Part shown: positions 28,377-39,826 of the stretch, piece after piece
Layout: each line of letters opens with the position of its first letter
Position numbering within the stretch: the stretch's first letter is position 1
Origin: Haliclystus octoradiatus
Taxonomy: Eukaryota; Cnidaria; Staurozoa; Stauromedusae; Haliclystidae
Length of the DNA: 64,000 nt
NCBI GenBank assembly: GCA_916610825.1
Contig: OU744447.1
Span: 36,511,024-36,575,023 of the forward strand
Reading direction: 5' to 3'
Translations under genes and position numbers: made by a program
Notes under the pieces: generated by a model
Told to the model about the DNA's origin: nothing
Seen by the model: the letters and a program-made list of their open reading frames with translations, nothing else
Databases searched by the model: none

Positions 28377-28944
28377 TTTTTCTATTAATCTATAGTATAT
28401 GTTTAAAAACTGACATAAATATAAAATAGAGTAAAGTAAGCATAAAATCTTCAAATATAGTCATAAAGACTCATTTTAAGACGCACTCATTTCAAAATGC
28501 TGGGGTTCATAACTGAAGTGGAACGATCTACTATCTACAATGAGGGACGCATCAAACATGTCAAGTTTCAAACGTCTCCCTGGGAAGCATTTACGAGGAA
28601 TAACATAACTAAGTTAATCAAATCGTTCTTCAAATGTCTATCCAATAAAGTATATCGTTGTAAAATTGTAGTGTTATTACAGATATATATGAATTTAAAT
28701 AAATAAATAAAATGAATCTAAAAAGAGGCATACTGTTTTGAACCGTATGTCTCTTTTTGACTCATTTTATTGATTTATTAAAGCTCTGATATTTATCATT
28801 GTGCACTATACATACACAAGTGTGGACAACTTTACATTATTTATCTATATATAAATTTAAAAATCAGTCTTGTGAAAAGAAGCGGTTAGCTTATTCAAGT
28901 CCTGAATAAATGATCATGATGAAAGATTGCTAAATCAGTATAAC

Positions 28945-29275
28945 AAGAGGGGGGTAACTTCCATTGCGCTTCAACAGGGTCGTTCAAATGGAACTTTGGC
29001 AGAATGACCATAAAAATTTTCACATGATGAAACAGATACCCCAAATATGTTTTTATGAATGGCAGATTCAGCCAAAACAAATGAAAAAAAAATTTCATAG
29101 GCAAAATTTGTTTTGCACCATACAAAACTTGCAAAGGCGTCAAAAGGATACCTCAAAAAAAATTATCACTAAGCATACCCCCCAAAATTTTTTAAGGATT
29201 TTGAAAAAGGCCTACTCTTTAATATTTGAACATCCCCGTATACCCAAAGTATAGAAGTTACCCCCCCCCGGGATA
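28945..29275. mobile_element. MITE, G-run TIR family
   Basis: Left GGGGGGTAACTTCC (about 28949) and right GAAGTTACCCCCCCCCCGGG (about 29256-29275) are inverted. Ends resemble those of the 13636-14035 element. Overlapping open frames have no recognisable product. Confidence 0.5.
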
Positions 29276-29752
29276 ACAAGTCATCGTTTGCATTGAGGTT
29301 ATATAGAATATCGATTGTCCGTATTGTGATTCCATTCACCGTGTCATGATACAAACAATCGAGGATCTGCGTGCGCAAGCGTTTCATGATACAAAACAAT
29401 GAGTCAACAAAATGTGTACTGAGGTGATCTCCTGTCAGGAAAAATGATGGTACGCCGTCTTCCATTTAGTTATTTGAACCTTTTGTTTTATAGTTCACTG
29501 TAATAATATTCAATTTCACCGGTTTGCCGGTGATAGATTTGATAATCGGTTGTTGATTCGTGCCTTTTCAGTATTGGCGCAGATGCCAGGAGGCGTTATC
29601 TACCGCCCTCTGTCCAAACTGGTATCGATGACGTCGATATCAAGAAGGACAGGGAACAGACAGACGCATTAATTATCCTTGGTCCTTTGGCGTTCATGAT
29701 GGTGATATAGAGACATAAAAATAATGAATAAATAAATGTTGGAGTATAAATT

Positions 29753-30195
29753 CATCATCATCATCATCATCATAATCATTATCATTTAATCAGGGCCTGG
29801 TAAGCCATACTAGGCTTGTTTTCACAGGGCTGATTACAAGATGCATACAATATAATATTTAAGAATAAAATGTTAGTACAATATTAGGAAATTTTACATT
29901 TATAAAAAGTATACAAATTTACATAAGATATATATTATTTAATTAATGTTTTCTTCAAATTATCTATATATGTTGTTCTGTTAGCTATTTCTTTTATCCA
30001 GGAGGCTTGTTGATTCCATTTGTGAATACCAGCTAATTTAAATGAGTGGCTGTGGCATTTGTCGTTATATATGTTATTGTGAGCAAAAGAGCGAGTTTTG
30101 GTTGAATTTGGACATGAAAATAAAGTGGCAATTTTTTGAGGAGCTAATTGAAACTTTATTTTATGAACCAGTGCAAGTTGATAAAACGTGATTCT
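29753..30195 (-). mobile_element. 5'-truncated LINE (CR1/L2-like) with 3' ATG/TGA microsatellite tail
   Basis: The minus strand reads about 87 open codons ending at a stop at 29935: FYQLALVHKIKFQLAPQK, then a TRSFAHNN-type stretch, HSHSFKLAGIHKWNQQASW and YIDNLKKTLIK. The order (LALVHK...; F...WN; a FK..LK-type ending) matches the C-terminal end of CR1/L2/Jockey-like reverse transcriptases. About 180 bp of 3' UTR follow and end in a (TGA)n run at 29757-29780. The sequence stops abruptly at ~30195, a typical 5' truncation. Confidence 0.65.
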
Positions 30196-31206
30196 GTTTA
30201 ATTAACTAGCAATAAACTAAAAATGAACTATATTTATTCAGTTGAGTTTAAAGTTAAGTTTTATTCGATGTGATGCCGGACAAGACTCCAGCATTTTTAA
30301 ATAAAATTGCCTGAATGGAAGACAGGATTTATATCATACTTGAAAGATAGAGGATAACTGAAAATCAGCTTTAGTTACCTTTGAATACTTTACAACAAGA
30401 TTTTGACATTTACACTCGGGAAAATAGAGTCAATGCCAGTGTCTGAGTTGTCAAATTCTTTTCAAATAAATCCTAAATTACTAATCATCATTATAATCAA
30501 AATATCTCATGAAGCATTATTTTCTTGTTTTGTTTTTAATCTTTTTGATTCAAAATTAGTCAAAAAGCTATTCAAATAGAGCTTTTTTCATAGGTTCCTA
30601 ATTATTCTCTCGAGAGTTATTTACAGAAAAGATTGATAGCCCTAGAGTGGCGTATTTTCAAAAGACGATGACCCTGTAATTAATTGTTATGCCACACCTA
30701 CATAGCTGATGGGAAATAACATTATTTGCAAAGATTAAATTATTTAAAATGTCACAAAGCATTCTGATCCAAAATTTCTCAAATTAAGAAAAATATTTCT
30801 TAACAGGAATATGCACTTTCAAGTAATATATGCATCGATCGCTTTAATTAATTGATCGCTACTAAACGGTAATATTATCCACATTTCATATCGCATTCAC
30901 ATATGTATAGTTTTAATTGCTGTGTAAAGCACTTGTTTTCTTAAATCCGATACACTCACTTTAAGATCATTTATTGGACTCACAACACTGTTGATAACTG
31001 CAAGGGTTTACTTGAATAGATAAAATAGCACTTGAAAAATAGCCATACGATTTAATAAATTTGTATTCAAAATAGCATAACAGGTTGCTTTATTCAATTA
31101 ATTATTCATTATTAAATTTCATATCATTGACAAGCACCACAAAACATCATTCCTGCAGTTTTTTGGCCCTCAGAGCTTTCAAACTTTTACTTAGACGAAA
31201 TCCAGC

Positions 31207-31567
31207 ATGAGCAGAGTTTATCCAATTGTGATTCTATTAAGTTGCACTATCTTTTTTCATTGCTTTATCAAATCCAAGGCTGTTGAAACATGTCAGCTTC
31301 CCTACCATAAGACAGATGGTGAATATCTTAAAGCAAAGAAAGGAAGTTTCTTCACTGCAGATGCATGTAAAAGTTATTCAAACATTTCCATTGGAAAATG
31401 TTTTATGTTATTTACTGCAGAAACGAAAGCCAAATCAATGAATGTCGTTGGTGCTTATCACAAAAACGTAACATGTCAATTATTTAAAAAGAGAGTTTAT
31501 AAAGATTGTGAAGAAGATGGTATTTTGATTAAGAAAGAAGATTCTATTTATTACGAAAAAGTTGAAG
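31207..31567 (+). CDS. Gene C exon 1: secreted Cys-containing N-terminal domain (PAN-like?)
   Basis: Starts MSRVYPIVILLSCTIFFHCF, a clear signal peptide. The remaining ~95 residues have cysteines at intervals with the pattern ADACKSYSNISIGKCFMLFT then NVTCQLFKK, which recalls PAN/apple modules (aC...S...CxxF...C.L), but I am not certain. It has potential N-glycosylation sites (NIS, NVT). The donor is GAAG|GTAAAT, leaving one base of Gly. It joins in phase to exon 2 at 36812, giving a 266-residue secreted protein. Confidence 0.7.
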
Positions 31568-31599
31568 GTAAATATAACTTAATTAACTAGATATCACTA

Positions 31600-31830
31600 T
31601 TAAATAGATATGATCAGGTCATAATTGTTACTAATAGTTTCATGCTTACGCAATCATCAGACAAATAAACTTTTTAATAAGTTTATTTGTCTGATGATTG
31701 CGTAAGAATGAAACTATTAGTAACACTTATGAATGTGTAGTCTTTGACTCCTTTTATTATATTTAGCTCTGTCAAATGATATCGAGCACTATTTTTTGTT
31801 ATTAGATAATATCTAATATGATAAAGTCAT
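31600..31830. mobile_element. Palindromic foldback element (copy 2), in gene C intron
   Basis: Arms at about 31621-31668 and 31670-31730 are inverted and share sequence with the 5575-5830 element, including its right-hand extension (CTCTGTCAAATGATATCGAG). The centre differs (AATAAACTTTTTAATAAGTT). A hammerhead-like fold lies in the left arm on the minus strand. Confidence 0.7.
31621..31668 (-). ncRNA. Candidate hammerhead ribozyme (weak)
   Basis: Minus strand: CTGATGA (31660-31654), a short stem II TGC/GCA with loop GTAA flanked by a U-U, GAAA (31641-31638), stem III ACT/AGT with loop ATT, then A as the cleavage-site base. Stem I would be TTGT/ACAA plus two pairs after a mismatch. The core is complete but stems are short. 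The right arm has the same core with stem II broken (GCAT to GAAT). Confidence 0.35.
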
Positions 31831-32079
31831 ATAGTATCAAAGTAGCATCTTAACATTTTATTATCTAACCATTAGTGTTCTAGTGAGTTTATCTCCATTC
31901 ATAAAAGCCGTATTTGATAAAGTTGATATTTCACACGGAAAAAGAAGATATTTTCACAGCAAAAATAGCACTTTTCAACCAATCACAGAGCGTCTTGCAT
32001 TTGCATTACCAAGGAATTTCCCGCTTTCGATTTTAAAAGGAACGCCATGTTTACAAAGTTTTGAATCGATTCGATAATT

Positions 32080-34030
32080 AGGCCTACATTCGAATTCGAT
32101 GAATAGAACGAATAGAATCATTGAACTTGCTTAAATAATAGCTCTTGAGTTAATCTTCATTACGTTTTGAATTCTTAATAAAGTTGTTTGTCGAAGTTCT
32201 ACATATAATATATAGAATAATTCATTTGGTGCTTGAAGATATAAATATATTTTTCTCGTGTTCAAATCTCTATCTCACTCGCTCGCAAAGCCTCACTCAT
32301 GAGATAGAGATTGGAATACTCGAATAATATTGATAAGCTAATTAGAACAATTAATAACAATACTAGTCTTTTGTTGAAAAACAATTAAAATTAAAGATAG
32401 CGACAAAAACAAACTGCTTTTTTTCGTCATTGTGATATAGACTTTGTTGACTTGCCCAAGTCTCACTTTTTACTACGACGATTTTGATATGTTTGTAAGT
32501 GATATGCCGCTTACCACTCATCAAATTGTAGCATGTCAAAGCGGGACATTTAGATCTATCAGCAAATTGTGCTAACTATGTAAACAATGGTAAATAAAGG
32601 GAAAACTAAATCTATTCAAAATCTAACGATAGAAGGGTTCTTCGATGGGCTAGATTTTCAACGTAGAAATTCTTTCACGAATCACATCATTTCGAGACGA
32701 TCATGTAGTAGTAATAAGCAGTAAGACGTTTATTAAAGATATTTCAGCGCACTGTAACATTCCAATTAAGAGTTAATACAAAGGTGTCCAAAGAGAATTA
32801 TTTACATGATTGTGCTGGTGCTTCTTGAAGTCTATATCATGGCAAAATCGTTGTTATAGCTGGGGTTATTGTTGTTAACTTTATTTTAAATCGATATATA
32901 TTATATATATAACTTGCTCTAATATTGTTCGGAGCAATGAGGTTGTTTGAAGCAATTGTACTGCTTATTTTAAGCAATAATATTGCTTGTTTCGAGTAAA
33001 CATATTACTTGTTTTGAACAAATGTTGAAATTCTTGAAATGAGCAATTTTAAGATTCTTGAAATAAGAAGATTTGAAGATTTTTTTTACTTGATATAAAA
33101 TTTTTAGTAAAATATGGCTTATTTTGAGCAAAATAATTCTACTCAAGTAAAACATTACTTGTTTTGGCCAAGTTATTCTACCCTAGAATCTGATTTTTTG
33201 CAGTGTAATTGCAGTGCTTGGCACCTGTTTCACACTGCATTCGATCAACATAATTATATACAGGTCTACAAACTATCTGAGATACTGAGATAAACTAGCT
33301 ATATTAACAATAATGTAACACTGATTTTAATAAACTAAATTTCAAACGGCTTAATACAAAAAGACTTTGTTATAAAATGAAGAATTACTGATTTTAATTG
33401 TTCTAAGATCTTCATTGTATTATCTTGGTCTAACACGTCATTTTTAATTGCACATTTTTAATTTTCTAATGTAAGATCCGTAAATTTGGAATATTTTTGA
33501 TCCCTATAAGTGAATCATCTTTTTTAATTTTTTAATAGTCAGTTCTAACATTAAGTAAAATTGGCTCCCTTGTTGTCTCATGAAGAACATACTTCAAAAA
33601 TTGGTTCAGCTAAATTGGATTCAAAAATATCTCGTGCTAGTATACAGTAATTGTTCGTAACTCAGTTAATTGATCGATATCGAGCTATGATCACGATAGA
33701 AAAATAGATTTTAGAGGATAGTTTTTCATTGACGGTATTTCAGAGGTTGGCTTACTGGAGCCATAGTTTATAGAGACAAACCCTGGTTATGTAACATCGA
33801 AATCTTCACAACTGAGGTTTTTGTTTGTCACTTTTAGTGACTTATGTGATTTTCACAATGGGGAACATAAAGCACGCAAAATAGATGTTGAGAGCGCATG
33901 TTGTTGATTAATTTATATTCGTTATGATTTACAATTTTATATTTTAAAGCAAAAGTCAATGGCAACAGTTTCTCAATTTTATTAGTAATCTCAACGTCGT
34001 TTCGGCAAATGTCTCTGTTTATATTTGTCA
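32080..34030. other. Gene C intron, nothing recognised
   Basis: AT-rich intronic sequence with no supported exon. At 32940-33180 a cluster of imperfect repeats of TTACTTGTTTTGA and TTGAGCAA is visible, without clear boundaries. Confidence 0.4.
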
Positions 34031-34038
34031 TAATATGC

Positions 34039-34990
34039 ATGGGAAAATCTGTTTATGGCTGTGGGACAAGTTGCCGCCCAGAATATGACGGAGTTGGATT
34101 ATTCAAATTACCTAATCGACGAGGCAAAGAGAACCAAGCATGACGTGAATAGCTATTGAATGAACTCAGAAATTTCCTTGATGACGAGTCTTTGAAGAGT
34201 TTGATTAAAACAGATAAAGTGCATATATGTGAAAAGCATTTCTATCCAAACGATATCGAGATATGTAAGTAGATATATTCTTTTCTCTCAAATATACGAT
34301 AGTTGATCCTCGAGTCTTCAAATTTGTTAAGAATTCGATATTGAACATACATTCTTAAATCGTCTACTTCGAATTAATCATGTATCAATGAATCCGACTT
34401 CTATATCGTGTGTCTAATGGCCAATCTCGCAGCTTTGTTATTGTGTGATTAATGCTGTTAATAATAATAGTATTTCGAAGGTTTGACTGGAGTCTTTTGA
34501 TAACAAATAATCATATGTAATGACCATGGTTTGATCTGGTTCCCTGCTTTATACTTATTTCAGGTGCAATTTTACGATCACACAATGCAAAGGGAATACA
34601 TAATACAAATGAAATTCAACAAATATTCATTCAAATCAGCATATTGAATTATTCCAAACCTGTGTGGTTTAAAATTGCATATCATACAATTTGACTGTTA
34701 ATACAGGTATTATAGCATGACTGCTAAGACAGCTTTAATGAAGCACTAGAAAATTATTAAAACAAAATACATATAGATATAAATATAAATAAATACAAAT
34801 ATATAATAAAATAATTCCATATTGGAATAAATATTTACAAATTACATACAATTTTATATTTTTATTTTTATATATTACAGTTCCTGGTATAAAAATGAAA
34901 CAAAAAACGTTTCCCAGACTTGCTGCACTATCCACACTAAACATGCCCTTAAAAAGCCATCTCACATCTGCACTAAAGCCAAAGAGAGCC
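34039..34990 (+). pseudogene. THAP-domain gene relic, two exons, two stop codons
   Basis: Exon 1 (34039-34264) opens MGKSVYGCGTSC and continues GVGLFKLPNRRGKENQA; it ends DKVHICEKHFYPND. This is the C...C...C..H zinc-binding pattern of a THAP domain. Two stops (TGA, TAG) occur where the family usually has Trp, so the copy is dead. Exon 2 (from 34881, in phase) reads TFPRLAALSTLNMPLKSH, like the segment after THAP in P-element-type proteins. It lies in the gene C intron. Confidence 0.65.
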
Positions 34991-35019
34991 TAGAAAAGTG
35001 ATTGAGCCCGCTGAAGAGC

Positions 35020-35290
35020 CAACTGCTAAATACAGCAACTGGAGCTGATAATTTTTCTTCAAACTTCCATAAAACAATTCTATACCTAGCCTCACTTCCC
35101 CTATCACCGATCTCTTTAATCATTTAATAACTATACGAAGTACCGAAAGATTGGAAACATGGAAGAGTCTCACCAATATTCAAAAACAATTGACAGAGAT
35201 CTTGTTTTATTTACAACAGTCAGTGTATGCTTGAAGCTAGATGACAATTATGCAGTATGTTAGAGAAAATAATTAGGATCTGATGTGACC
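35020..35290 (+). mobile_element. LINE reverse-transcriptase fragment (N-terminal part)
   Basis: The broken plus-strand frame contains GADNFSSNFHKTILYLASLP, then EVPKDWKHGRVSPIFKNN followed by stops, then MLEKIIR. This order (selection of a subunit pool, WKxxxVxPIFK, later LEKII) matches CR1/Jockey-type polymerases. Decayed. In the gene C intron. Confidence 0.55.
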
Positions 35291-36811
35291 TGTGTTACAC
35301 TATTATACGTATAATGCGTATGCATTAACTATGCTTGTGACAGGCGTGTTTAATTTATTCAATTTTTTGCTAAATTATATATGCCGATACTGCAAAATAC
35401 AAATAGCGTATGTTTTTAGTTGCTTTTGAACAAGGAGGACCTGTGACATTTCATTATGTAAATAGAAACGGTTATATGCGCAAATTCATACGTCAATCGT
35501 TTCCAGATGAAGTAGGCTTGTTTACCATATAGGTACATTGCACTATTATTTCACATTTATGTATATAACTATCAAAACTATTTGACATAGATTCCCGATA
35601 TTCAATGCCTTTTTGCTCTTGAAGGAAGAATTATATTACATTATATTCTTCTACTATTAATGGTAAAGATGTTTCACGCACACCAGTAACTCTGTAATGA
35701 TACTTATCAGAATAAAAATATACTAATCAATACCTCACATAGGGTAGTAACTCAATAAGTTAAATGTATCTCTCCTAGATGTACCATTAATGTCTTGTAA
35801 AGTTGTGATACTGGAAATAGTTGAAGTGTTACATCACCAAAATGATACTTTTTAAAATTTTTGTTATCTTTTAAACAAGAATTACCAAAAACGATGGGCC
35901 TATCGAACCAGTCCTCCCTCTTTTTCTCCTCTCTCCTCTCCCTTCTCTTTCCCATTTTCCTCCGAGCAGCGACAACTTCATTCCTTTTTTTAATTACATC
36001 TGTAAGGAAACTTACGGTTAATCAAGTCGATTTACTGATGCTTGCAGAAAGTTACAAACTTATTTCAACATCATCATTTAGAAAATACCGATGGTGAATT
36101 ATGTGTAAAATGTTTTATCCTGATTATTATTGGTTGTGTCATTGTGAATGCTTTGGTAATACCATCGAAAAATTGAGCAGTTCCAGTTGCATGTGTACAG
36201 GAACACAGAAAATATTTATTCATACTATAGCAGCCTTTAGGTATAATGTTTATCATTTCCACAATGAATCATATTTTAATCTGTATTTCGATCTTCAAAG
36301 CACGTTCAGAAAGTTTGCAGTAAACATGAAGAATTAGTAAGTTGGGATTTGTGGTCGAGGAATCATGTTATTATCACGGTGATTTGAAAACTCTAGAATG
36401 CTCTGTCGTTGGAAATTTAGGACAACATACCAAAGCTTCTTAATATCTACTGTTCTGGAAACTGAGTGGTAGATATCATTAATGTTTACTCAATTATAGT
36501 AAATATAAAATCTGTAGTTTCAAGGTGTATCTCAGATATTGGGATATTTATTAGTCAGATACAGTAAAAAACGAATCTATTTCTACTTAGGAATATGCAC
36601 TTTAAAAAAAGATCCCTCGTGGCTTTTTCATTACACTGCGCATTATTATTAGCTATCTTTAGCATCAAAAATTTGCAACATCGAAAATTTCATCTAGTGG
36701 AATCCCTCCTTTGCTGCATGAAAAAGAGGATTTGAGAAAAATCTATGAAAGGAAACTGAAGGGAATGTTTTAATATATATTATGCAGTAATTCTCACTTC
36801 CTTGTTTGCAG

Positions 36812-37251
36812 GCTTCGTGAAGGCAACTCCATCTCCTATCCATGTTGGAGCAAATTATGATAGACCTGGAACTTTTGTGTTTAATTTACCAACTGGCATT
36901 TACAAAATCAAGTTATATCACTTGAATGGTGGATTAATTTGCCAAGAGCCAGTTTCGATGCCATTTGGTTGTTACTGGGCTAGCGGCCCAGTAGCAAGTC
37001 ATATGATCCTTGTGAACGATTTTCGTGGTGATATTGTAGTGAAAAAAGACAAATTTACTGAATTTGAAGGTGATGGGGTGAAAGCAACTTATTTATCAAC
37101 TTCAGAATGCTTTATGTTGATAAATGGCTCGAGCTACTCATTTTGGTACGGCCCAGATTATAGTGATCATACAGAAAATAATAACTCTGGAAAAACATCA
37201 TTTGAATTGTTTGTGAAACTGTGTGAACAAAATACTAATGGCTGCAATTAA
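36812..37251 (+). CDS. Gene C exon 2: extracellular domain ending in a WYGPD motif
   Basis: Acceptor TTGTTTGCAG|GC, phase 1, matching exon 1. The 146 codons end at TAA (37249-37251). The product has a compact beta-rich look (FVFNLPTGIYKIKLYHLNGG, then CYWASGP) and closes with SFWYGPDYSDHTENNNSGKT. From memory, a C-terminal (L/F)WYGxD...xxNxG signature is common in unnamed secreted domains of cnidarians and other invertebrates, but it has no family name I can give. Probably a secreted or surface-associated protein. Separated from exon 1 by a 5.2-kb repeat-filled intron. Confidence 0.7.
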
Positions 37252-37456
37252 CACAAGTATCGATGTTGCGATAACATATTTAAAACACTTATTCATTAAT
37301 TTTATATATAATTCATCTCAAATGCATTCTCTACTTCCTCTATGTGTGGATGTGCGGATATTGAAATTTTGGTGTCATAGAAATTCTATGGTCATCATGA
37401 AATAAGACAATTCATATCCGATGAACATATATCTATAATTTTATTAATATTTATTA

Positions 37457-37510
37457 TGAGCAGCAGACAAGTACGTGTTTCTGGCCATTAGCCTTCATCA
37501 GTACTGCTCA
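37457..37510 (-). ncRNA. Type I hammerhead ribozyme (left copy)
   Basis: Read on the minus strand: stem I strand TGAGCAGTA (37510-37502), core CTGATGA (37501-37495), A, stem II GGC with loop TAATG and GCC, A, GAAA (37481-37478), stem III ACA/TGT with loop CGTACT, cleavage base C (37466), stem I return TGCTGCTCA (37465-37457). Stem I pairs over 9 bp with one G-U. All conserved core bases are present, and the cleavage triplet is GUC. The only unusual point is an A-A mismatch at the base of a 3-bp stem II. Confidence 0.65.
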
Positions 37511-38643
37511 GTGAGCGAACAAGGAACTGACTTCGGAATATACCTATAGGTCAAGATGAGTTAGTCAATGTGGTGAAAAATTTCATCACATGAAAAAACA
37601 TCTGTGCCATACCAGAGTGCTCAAGCTACCGAAGTAGTATGCAATGCATATCGCAAATAGTATAGACACATCCCGAGTCGAAAGTGCTCAAAATTGCGCA
37701 TGCGCAATTGAGACATACATAGACATTAATTATTTTACATAGACATTAAGCCCTTTTTTCAAAGTGGCACCTCCCCGTCCCTAAAGAACTGGAGCTACCC
37801 CCGGGGTTATATGAACTGTAAATTAATTCTAAATGTGATATGAGCAATAATGGATATATACGTATAAAAGTTACTACTACTAGTAAGTTACAAAGACAAG
37901 TCCACATTAAATATATATAGTACATATATGTGCTATGTATGTCTCAATTGCGCATGCGCAATTTTGCGCACTATCGACTCGGGATGTGTCTATACTATTT
38001 GCATTATGCATTGCCCACTACTTCGGTAATTTGAGCACTCTGGTATGGCACAGCTGTTTTTTTCATGTGATGAATTTTTTCACCACATTTATAACTCATC
38101 TTGACTTAGGTGTATACTGAGGTCAGTTCCTTGTTTGCTCACTGAGCAGTAGTGGGGGAGCAAACAAAATAGTAACTGCAAATCGTGATACTATGTACAA
38201 ACTTATATCATTCGAAAGCTTTTAATGCCCTGAGTAAAATAAAAACGAGACCCCACCGTGAAAATTCCAGGAAGCCCTTCAAATGTAGCAATAAAGTTTC
38301 ACCTAATTTGCATAATCGACTATACAATGGTGAAAACTATGAGATTGGTAAAATATAGATTATGATGATATAAACAATGTTTTACAGTATAATATAAACT
38401 GTTAAATGATTCTATGCATCAATAAAGATAAATTTAATCTGTAAAGCGTAGTTTTGTAGAGAGAGGAAATATTGCGCATGCGCATTGGAAATTTTTTTTG
38501 ACTTGAAAATGTTCTGCTTTTGTAAATATGATGACACCACCGGACACATGATCCTGCCACATTCTTAGATCATTCCATTTGCTATTCAATCACCTCATTG
38601 TTGTTGTAATCCCCAAAGTAATATAAGTATGTGGATTTGCGTA

Positions 38644-38689
38644 CAGTACTGATGAAGGCTAATGGCCAGAAACATGTACTTGTCTGCTG
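38644..38689 (+). ncRNA. Type I hammerhead ribozyme (right copy, short stem I)
   Basis: Plus strand: CAGTA (38644-38648), CTGATGA (38649-38655), A, GGC/GCC stem II with loop TAATG, A, GAAA (38669-38672), stem III ACA/TGT with loop TGTACT, C (38684), TGCTG (38685-38689). Stem I is only 5 bp because a large insertion separates the CAGTA from its original upstream partner at 38143-38151. Confidence 0.55.
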
Positions 38690-39461
38690 CTATAGTCCAT
38701 ATATATATTTATAAGTGTAGATGGTTTTTTTCAACTGAACAACCCGTTCCTCTTACGTTTAATTACATTTGAACACATTTTAAAAAATTTTACGATAATG
38801 TATAACACTATTAAGATCACAATTAAAAAAATCATTACATAAACCGTGAAAAAATGTTCTCGTTGAGCCGTGGCTTCTGCTGCTGCCTGTTGGAGGGTAG
38901 CGCAGAACATCATGTAACGGCTGAGGGCATCTCTCTTCGGCTCGTGTAAGATGTCCAATAAATGTCATTATTTTGTATTTCATTGTGGTGGTGGCTGATG
39001 GAATAATAGGTCTTAATGAATCTGTGGACAATTTATTGGGCCAGTGACAACTAAGGTCGTGACGAATCATAGCATCGTGTGATTGGTTTAGATGTTTTGG
39101 GACGATTCAGACAATTAAAGCCCATGATTCAGATCCATTATAGAAATATTGGCTCGATAGTATGTTGGAACAGGCGTAATTTTAAGATCTCAGAGGAGTT
39201 GGATGACCAGAACCCATTCAAAGGCTTGAATGCTTCCCAGGTGATGCCACGACGAGTAGATATACCAAGACCGGTAGTGGGGTAGCATTGAAGCAAGGTA
39301 TTTGAATGAGTCAACTCGCTGCAGGGGACCATGAGTGGTATATAATTGCGCCTGCTTAGATCCTATGGAGATGAACTTTGTCTTGGTGGTATTGATGTTC
39401 AGCCCGACCGTCAATCCGATCCTTTCGATGTCATTGATCATACTCTGTGCTTCCGAAGTAA

Positions 39462-39620
39462 CTGTAACTGGTTATACTTTCGAATTAAAAGTAGCTTGTA
39501 ACTTGTAATCGTTACTTTTTCTGAAAAGTAACGTCTGATAGTAACTAGTTACTTTCTCGCCCAAGTAACGGTAACTGTAACTAGCTACTTTTAAAAAGTA
39601 ACTTTAACATCCCTGGTGCT
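39462..39620. mobile_element. hAT-like MITE with AAGTAAC repeats
   Basis: About 160 bp of repeated GTAACT/AAGTTAC motifs ending TTAACATCCCTG. GTGCTTCCG on the left and GTGCTTCGG on the right look like an imperfect 8-9 bp target duplication, as expected for hAT. It interrupts the LINE between the FVDD box and the following RT segment. Confidence 0.45.
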
Positions 39621-39633
39621 TCGGTAGAGTTAT

Positions 39634-39826
39634 TAAAGAGTTACCGCACGGCAGCCGTGTTTGGGTTCTCTGATACCAACACGCGGGATGTTGGAAGACA
39701 CGAAAAAGCATCAGAAAAACAAGAGCCCGTAGGGCGAGTGTTTTTCAGCTTTCGAGTTTCTCCCAGCATCCCAAGTGTTGGTATCAGAGAACCCAAACAC
39801 AAGGCTGCCGTGCAGTAACCCTTTTA
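39634..39826. mobile_element. MITE with ~60-bp TIRs
   Basis: Left arm GAGTTACCGCACGGCAGCCG then TGTTTGGGTTCTCTGATACC (39634-39694) is inverted at 39764-39826, with about 70 bp between. Two or three mismatches. It sits within the decayed LINE. Confidence 0.7.

Larger units (their letters stand above)
37457..38690. mobile_element. Foldback element bounded by hammerhead ribozymes
   Basis: The left arm (37457-37735) and the right arm (37930-38151 plus 38649-38690) are inverted copies. The right arm is split by an insertion of about 490 bp (38152-38648) that starts GTGGGGGAGC. AGTA is present on both sides of the insertion. Each outer end carries a hammerhead fold oriented outward. No open frame of interest. 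Hammerheads are known in Penelope-like retroelements and in small retrozymes; which applies here is unclear. Confidence 0.65.

Noticed and set aside
28497-28706. 69-codon open frame
   Set aside because: No domain, no splice or signal context.
29575-29710. Open stretch reading ARRRYLPPSVQTGIDDVDIK
   Set aside because: Perhaps a retroelement remnant, but too short and lacking a diagnostic motif.
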